Origin: Bacteroidales bacterium UBA4347
GTDB lineage: Bacteria > Bacteroidota > Bacteroidia > Bacteroidales > P3
Direction of reading: 5' to 3'
NCBI GenBank assembly: GCA_002394185.1
Contig: DGTB01000162.1
Coordinates: forward strand, 406 to 10,149
Length of the DNA stretch: 9,744 bases
How positions within the stretch are numbered: the first letter of the stretch is position 1; every line of letters starts with the position of its first letter. The position numbers and the translations under genes were made by a program. The notes below the pieces were generated by a model. It searched no databases, was not told where the DNA came from, and saw nothing but the letters and a program-made list of their open reading frames with translations. Below, piece by piece: positions 6,225-9,744 of this stretch.

Positions 6225-7220
6225 TTATTTGATTCGTTTTAAGCCCTCAAGTGCCGGCTGGTAAGTGGCATTGATAGAAAGTGCATTCTCAAAGTCAGCT
6301 CGAGCTTTTGTTGTTTCGCCATTGAGTTCGTATGCACATCCGCGGTTGGCATAGGCTTCAATATATTGGCTATTGCTTTCAATGGCCTTTGTGAAATATT
6401 CGATAGCGCGAGGATAGTCTTTGTAGTAAAAAAGTTCCATATATCCAAGGTTGTGCCAGGCATCGGCGCTATTGGAATTAATGTCGAGAATCTGGTGGTA
6501 TAAAGACTCAGCTTGCTCAAAATCTTGACGATCCTGATAGTAGAGTGCCAATGCATACATAGTATTTGTGTTGGATGGATCAAGGTTGAGTGCTGTTGTC
6601 AGGTATTCCACAGCCATGGGATTATTGACGGATGCATAGAGCACACCAAGCTGTTCAAATGCAGGGCTATAATCGGGGAATTTATCGCAAACACGGCGGA
6701 AAAGTTGTACAGCACTGGCGGTATCACCTTTCTCTTTGTAAATGAAGCCTTTCATGAAAAGGGCTGTACGGTTGTTTCCATCGCGTTCTGTAACGTTGGA
6801 TAGATAACGGAGTGATCGGTCATAATCACGGCTATAAAACGTAATCTCCCCTAACTTTAATTGAACTTCTTGGTTGTCGGAATACAGTCGCTCGGCATCT
6901 TCAAGTGTGCGATAGCTTTCTTCTATATTGCCATTAGCGAACGAAATATCCGATTTCAGAAGTAAATACTCCAAGTTTTCCGGGTTTTCTTTCAATGCAC
7001 GAGTGATATCATAATTCGCTTCCTGTAGGCGCTGCAGGTTGAGGAGCACGCGGGCGCGGGCGGCAAGGAGTTCGGGGTTGTCGGGGTCGCGTTCGATGTT
7101 GATGTCCAGCAGCTGCAGTTTGACGCTGTCGGCCATGTCGTCGGTCACTTCGCGTTGGCCGCAGGAGGCCGCCAGCAGGGGCAGCAGGGCCAGGAGGCAG
7201 TATGTGTATATGTTTTTCAT
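6225..7220 (-). CDS. TPR-repeat lipoprotein
   Basis: I place the start at ATG 7220; an in-frame GTG one codon earlier is possible. The 331-residue protein has a lipoprotein signal with lipobox AASC (Cys20). About eight tetratricopeptide repeats of roughly 34 residues then run from residue 48 to 322, with repeated A-x-x-Y-F or L-G-x-L-Y helix patterns, for example LGYMELFYYKDYPRAIEYF and RGCAYELNGETTKARADF. TPR lipoproteins are protein-protein adaptors at the envelope; the partner here is unknown. The first 67 codons are very G/C-rich like the upstream genes, and the rest is A/T-richer, with a sharp change near 7020. It lies 28 bases after the dus gene and 28 bases before pyrB, so it is probably cotranscribed with both. 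Confidence 0.88.
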   Translation of the reverse strand: MKNIYTYCLLALLPLLAASCGQREVTDDMADSVKLQLLDINIERDPDNPELLAARARVLLNLQRLQEANYDITRALKENPENLEYLLLKSDISFANGNIEESYRTLEDAERLYSDNQEVQLKLGEITFYSRDYDRSLRYLSNVTERDGNNRTALFMKGFIYKEKGDTASAVQLFRRVCDKFPDYSPAFEQLGVLYASVNNPMAVEYLTTALNLDPSNTNTMYALALYYQDRQDFEQAESLYHQILDINSNSADAWHNLGYMELFYYKDYPRAIEYFTKAIESNSQYIEAYANRGCAYELNGETTKARADFENALSINATYQPALEGLKRIK

Positions 7221-7248
7221 CACTCTATATTACGTAAAAAAGTCATTT

Positions 7249-8181
7249 TTATTGTAGCAAATCGCAAATCATTTTTTCAACAATTGTCAGTTTCTCCTGG
7301 TGGAGCACCTGCCGGGCCTGCATCTCGCTGATGGGTAGCGACTTCCATACGAGGCACCAATATTCTTTTATTTTCCGTATGCGAGCCTGGTCGGTGGGCA
7401 TTGTTGAAAGAATTTCCTGCACCAGGCGTTCGATGAAGTGCGCGGCGAGGCGCAGGTCGTTTCCGGTGTCGCGGTCGGGGTTGGCGATGTCGAGGGGCAG
7501 GGTGGGGCGGTAGAGGACGCCGCGGCCCACCATGAGGTCGGCCACCTGGGGGTAGCGCTGGCTGATACTCCGGGCGTCGGCGCCGGTGAGGATGTCGCCG
7601 TTGTAGATGACTGGGGCCTTGAGCAGCGGCAGCACCTGCGAGAATGTTTCCATGTCGGGGTGGCCGTTGTATTGCTGCCGTCCCAGCCGGGGGTGCACCG
7701 TTACGCTGGCCAGCGGATAATCGTTGAGGACGGGGATGAGGTGGAAGATGTCGTCGGTGCTCTTCAGTCCGAGGCGCACCTTGACGCTGAGGCGTGGTTT
7801 CAGCTGGGGCAGCACGGCGTCGAGGATGGTGCGCACCTCGTCGGGGTAGGGCAGTATGCCGCTTCCGCGGTGCTTGGCCGCCACCTTGCGCATGGGACAG
7901 CCCATGTTCCAGTTCAACTCGTTGTAGCCCAAATCGAAGAGGCGGTTGCCCAAGGCGATGAATTCGTCGGGTTCCTTGCCGAGGATCTGCGGTATGACGG
8001 GGATGGAACCGGCGTTGTTCTCCGGCAGCACGTCCTCGATTTTGTTCCAAGCGTCGGCAAGGTTGCCGTGGGTGAGCGAGAGGAACGGCGACACGGCCAG
8101 GGCGATGGCGCCGGGGAAGCACTCTTCGTACACACGGCGGAACATCACCTCGGTGAGGCCTTGCATCGGGGCCAGAATCAT
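7249..8181 (-). CDS. tRNA-dihydrouridine synthase family protein
   Basis: The flavoenzyme reduces a uridine in the D-loop region of tRNA to dihydrouridine. The 310-residue product starts MILAPMQGLTEVMFR, the usual FMN-barrel opening. It has the catalytic cysteine in NMGCPMRKV (Cys95), SVKVRLG with Lys134 and Arg136, VHPRLGRQQY with His163, the FMN-phosphate strand YNGDI (193-197) and VGRG (218-221). The set is complete, so the enzyme should be active; which tRNA position it modifies cannot be read. I chose ATG 8181 because the conserved domain begins there and its ATG overlaps the cvpA stop (ATGA). The frame stays open upstream to 8745, but only as an out-of-frame reading of cvpA. Confidence 0.93.
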   Translation of the reverse strand: MILAPMQGLTEVMFRRVYEECFPGAIALAVSPFLSLTHGNLADAWNKIEDVLPENNAGSIPVIPQILGKEPDEFIALGNRLFDLGYNELNWNMGCPMRKVAAKHRGSGILPYPDEVRTILDAVLPQLKPRLSVKVRLGLKSTDDIFHLIPVLNDYPLASVTVHPRLGRQQYNGHPDMETFSQVLPLLKAPVIYNGDILTGADARSISQRYPQVADLMVGRGVLYRPTLPLDIANPDRDTGNDLRLAAHFIERLVQEILSTMPTDQARIRKIKEYWCLVWKSLPISEMQARQVLHQEKLTIVEKMICDLLQ

Positions 8182-8705
8182 TCGTCCTCCTTTCCGCCAC
8201 CGACGATTTTCGATGGCAGGTCCTGGTGTTCTTCGATGAAATCCTTCAGCGAGGAGATGAGGAGGTTGCCGGTGGAGTAGACCGGTTGATAGAGGAAGCT
8301 GTCGGCTTTGGTCTTGGGGGTGATGAGCTGCTCCTGCTTGTCGAGGAGCACGATGCCGTTGAGGATGACGGCAAGGATGCACAGCGCCTTGGCCATGCCG
8401 AGGGCGGCGCCGACGACCTTGTTGGCCAGGGAGAGGTGGGCCGATTTCACCATCCGTTCTATTCCGCGGCCAAGCAGGTAGGTCAGCGCCAGCGCCCCGA
8501 CGAAGGTGATGAAGAAGGCGATGAGGATGGCGCTTTCGCCGGTGAGGCCCAGGAGGGTTGCCACAAGTTGCGACAGGTGCACGGCGGCCCAGATGCCCGC
8601 CACGATGCCGGCCAGGGTGGCGGCTTCGCGGATGATGCCATTCTTCCAGCCCACGAAGACCAGCCAACCGATGGGGATGAGCAGTAGTATGTCCAGTATT
8701 GTCAT
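8178..8705 (-). CDS. cvpA: CvpA-family membrane protein
   Basis: The 175-residue protein has four hydrophobic segments (about 2-20, 27-48, 58-80 and 98-122). It carries the family opening D-I-L-L-L-x-P and GWKNGIIREAATLAGIVAGIWAA (19-41 region), where a conserved G-x-x-x-G-x-x-x-E/R-x-x-x-x-L pattern marks CvpA. A soluble tail follows (123-175, ending in acidic/Lys residues). CvpA is an inner-membrane protein linked in E. coli to colicin V production and envelope stress tolerance; its molecular activity is not settled. Its stop overlaps the dus start by 4 bases. It is the first gene after the promoter-like site at 8776-8783 and the hairpin at 8724-8751. Confidence 0.9.
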   Translation of the reverse strand: MTILDILLLIPIGWLVFVGWKNGIIREAATLAGIVAGIWAAVHLSQLVATLLGLTGESAILIAFFITFVGALALTYLLGRGIERMVKSAHLSLANKVVGAALGMAKALCILAVILNGIVLLDKQEQLITPKTKADSFLYQPVYSTGNLLISSLKDFIEEHQDLPSKIVGGGKEDE

Positions 8706-8723
8706 TTGCCAGAAAACAAAACA

Positions 8724-8751
8724 AGCGCCCTGCCAGAGGTGGCAAGGCGCT
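8724..8751 (-). terminator. Hairpin just before cvpA; probable terminator of the PAP2 transcript or leader structure
   Basis: Outer arms 8724-8729 and 8746-8751 (6 bp, GCGCC/GGCGC core) and inner arms 8731-8735 and 8740-8744 (TGCCA/TGGCA) pair around a 4-base loop with one C/A mismatch between them. Read on the minus strand, the stem is followed by TGTTTTGTTTTC, a broken T-run. It lies 66 bases after the PAP2 stop and only 18 bases before the cvpA ATG, so it could end the upstream transcript or fold in the cvpA leader. Confidence 0.6.
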
Positions 8752-8775
8752 CTAATAACACATTTCTTTCTCTAT

Positions 8776-8783
8776 CAAAGATA
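8776..8783 (-). promoter_or_regulatory. Candidate Bacteroidota -7 promoter box upstream of cvpA
   Basis: The minus strand reads TATCTTTG, an exact match to the TAnnTTTG -7 consensus of the primary sigma factor in Bacteroidota. About 21-22 bases further upstream the sequence is T-rich (TTTCGTTTTA) but has no exact TTTG at the -33 position. Transcription would start about 60 bases before cvpA and include the hairpin at 8724-8751 in the leader. One short match is weak evidence, but it lies in the only gap longer than 100 bases on this strand. Confidence 0.45.
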
Positions 8784-8817
8784 GAAATAAGCAAGCACGT
8801 CATATAAAACGAAAGAT

Positions 8818-9417
8818 TCATTTTTTTGTTTCGTTTTTATGTAACTTTTTTTCTATCCAGTTGATAAACAGGTTGATTAAAATGCCAACCAGTATGCCGA
8901 AGAGGGCGCCGCACATCAGGTCGCCGGGGTAGTGCTTGCCCAGGTAGGCGCGGCTGTAGCTGGTCAGCACGGCCCATGCGGCAAAGAAGATGGGCACAAT
9001 CAGCGCCTTTCCTTTCTCCATGCCGGGCCAGCGGCGGTAGCGGAGGAAGAAGAAGGTGGCTATGGCGAAGGCGTTGGCGGCATGCGAGGAGATGAATCCG
9101 TAGAGGCCTCCGCAGCCTTCGCGGAACATGTGCACGTCGGGCAGCGCATGGCATGGACGCAGGCGGCAGACGGTGTTTTTGAAGAGTTGCACCGATCCTT
9201 GGTCGGCCAGCAGGAAGCACAGCCCGATGCCGGCCAGCACGAGCCACCATTTGCGCGGTTCGCGCACCAAGGTTGTCAGGCCGAAACCTGCCACGATGAC
9301 CACCAGCCAGCTCCATCGGCTGCTCAGCACCCACATCACCCAGTCCATCGCCGTGCAATGGTGTTGGTTGATGAGGTAAAACAGCTGGGTGTCTATCCCG
9401 TTTAACGTTTCAATCAT
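8818..9417 (-). CDS. PAP2-family membrane phosphatase
   Basis: I place the start at ATG 9417; an in-frame GTG lies two codons upstream. The 199-residue protein has about five to six membrane helices and the three PAP2 active-site motifs in order: KNTVCRLRP (K-x6-RP, residues 80-88), SSHA (110-113, the PSGH position, with the first residue Ser rather than Pro) and SRAYLGKHYPGD (S-R-x5-H-x3-D, 155-166). His162 is the expected nucleophile and His112 the acid. Members with this length and these motifs dephosphorylate undecaprenyl pyrophosphate or related lipid phosphates at the outer face of the inner membrane; lipid A phosphatases look alike, so the substrate is uncertain. It follows obg across a short heptamer array. 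Confidence 0.92.
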   Translation of the reverse strand: MIETLNGIDTQLFYLINQHHCTAMDWVMWVLSSRWSWLVVIVAGFGLTTLVREPRKWWLVLAGIGLCFLLADQGSVQLFKNTVCRLRPCHALPDVHMFREGCGGLYGFISSHAANAFAIATFFFLRYRRWPGMEKGKALIVPIFFAAWAVLTSYSRAYLGKHYPGDLMCGALFGILVGILINLFINWIEKKLHKNETKK

Positions 9418-9429
9418 AGGCACTAAACA

Positions 9430-9457
9430 CTTAAAACTTAAAGCTTAAAACTTAACA
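9430..9457 (-). repeat. Heptamer array at the obg stop codon
   Basis: Four 7-base units lie in a row on the plus strand: CTTAAAA, CTTAAAG, CTTAAAA and CTTAACA. The obg stop codon (9454-9452) falls inside the last one, so the array starts at the end of obg and fills most of the gap to the PAP2 gene. Confidence 0.65.
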
Positions 9458-9744
9458 CTGACTATTCAATTTCCTGAATATGGCATCTTTAAGTTCCTGG
9501 ATATTCTGCCCGCTGACGGCACTGATGAATATGCATTCAATCCCCTTGGGCAGATGGCGTTTCAGCTGCTTCTGCATCTGCTCGTCCATCATGTCGCACT
9601 TGGTGACGGCCAGCAGGCGCTGCTTGTCCAGCAACTCGGGGTTGTATTTCTTCAGCTCGTCGAGCAGCACGTGGTACTCCTTGGCGATCTCCAGCTGTTC
9701 GCAGCTGACCATGAAGAGGAGGATGGAGTTGCGCTCGATGTGGC
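9452..9744 (-). CDS. obg: GTPase Obg, C-terminal part
   Basis: The gene enters from the right edge; 96 codons plus the stop are present (the first complete codon starts at 9742). The visible part begins HIERNSILLFM and contains KKYNPELLDKQRLLAVTKCD, where TKCD is the G4 guanine-specificity motif (T in place of the usual N, which I recall from other Bacteroidota Obg proteins), and ISAVSGQN, the G5 motif. The protein ends about 20 residues after G5, so it lacks the extra C-terminal OCT domain of some Obg proteins. Obg is an essential GTPase involved in large ribosomal subunit maturation and stress signalling. The N-terminal glycine-rich Obg fold and the P-loop are outside the window. Confidence 0.92.
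   Translation of the reverse strand, partial: HIERNSILLFMVSCEQLEIAKEYHVLLDELKKYNPELLDKQRLLAVTKCDMMDEQMQKQLKRHLPKGIECIFISAVSGQNIQELKDAIFRKLNSQC

Noticed and set aside
7438..8280. Long plus-strand open frame opposite dus and cvpA
   Set aside because: It is a G/C-driven antisense frame spanning two real genes, with a Val/Glu/Gly/His-rich translation and no recognisable domain.
8182..8745. Possible 188-residue N-terminal extension of the dihydrouridine synthase frame
   Set aside because: The extra stretch is Arg/His/Pro-rich with no domain and is an out-of-frame reading of the G/C-rich cvpA gene. The conserved Dus domain starts at 8181 with a typical ATGA overlap.

Overview
The window looks like a chromosomal segment of an anaerobic, propionate-forming member of the Bacteroidales, probably an uncultured gut or rumen lineage. 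Three things suggest this. The operon for a sodium-pumping methylmalonyl-CoA decarboxylase has the gene set used in the succinate-to-propionate route. The lipoprotein signals and the Obg sequence are Bacteroidota-like. Shine-Dalgarno sites are weak, starts lie in A-rich leaders, and one site matches the Bacteroidota -7 promoter consensus TAnnTTTG. No genus can be given from sequence reading alone. I see no mobile element, CRISPR array, tRNA or rRNA.

The left third (1-3341, plus strand) is one operon: the 3' end of the carboxyltransferase/decarboxylase alpha subunit, a small cysteine-rich lipoprotein, an OadG-family subunit with a large extracytoplasmic domain, the biotin carrier protein, and the OadB-family sodium-translocating beta subunit. 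It ends at a strong bidirectional terminator (3311-3341). Alpha moves the carboxyl group of methylmalonyl-CoA to biotin on the carrier, beta decarboxylates carboxybiotin and exports Na+, and the OadG subunit anchors the complex. The cysteine-rich lipoprotein and the His/Met/Cys-rich start of the OadG-family ectodomain are not explained by this chemistry and are the most unusual part of the window.

The right two thirds (3357-9744, minus strand) read from right to left: the end of the GTPase Obg, a PAP2 phosphatase, a CvpA-family membrane protein overlapping a tRNA-dihydrouridine synthase by 4 bases, a TPR lipoprotein, pyrB and pyrI (aspartate transcarbamoylase), a four-helix membrane protein overlapping pyrI by 1 base, a small lipoprotein of unknown function, and a nitroreductase-family flavoprotein overlapping that lipoprotein by 4 bases. 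Close spacing from cvpA to the nitroreductase suggests one or two long transcripts. These converge on the decarboxylase operon at the shared terminator.

Two patterns cut across the genes. Four gaps just after stop codons hold short AT-rich arrays with a 7-base period and, mostly, a TTAA core. In the TPR gene, base composition jumps from about 44% to about 68% G+C near position 7020 while the reading frame stays open.
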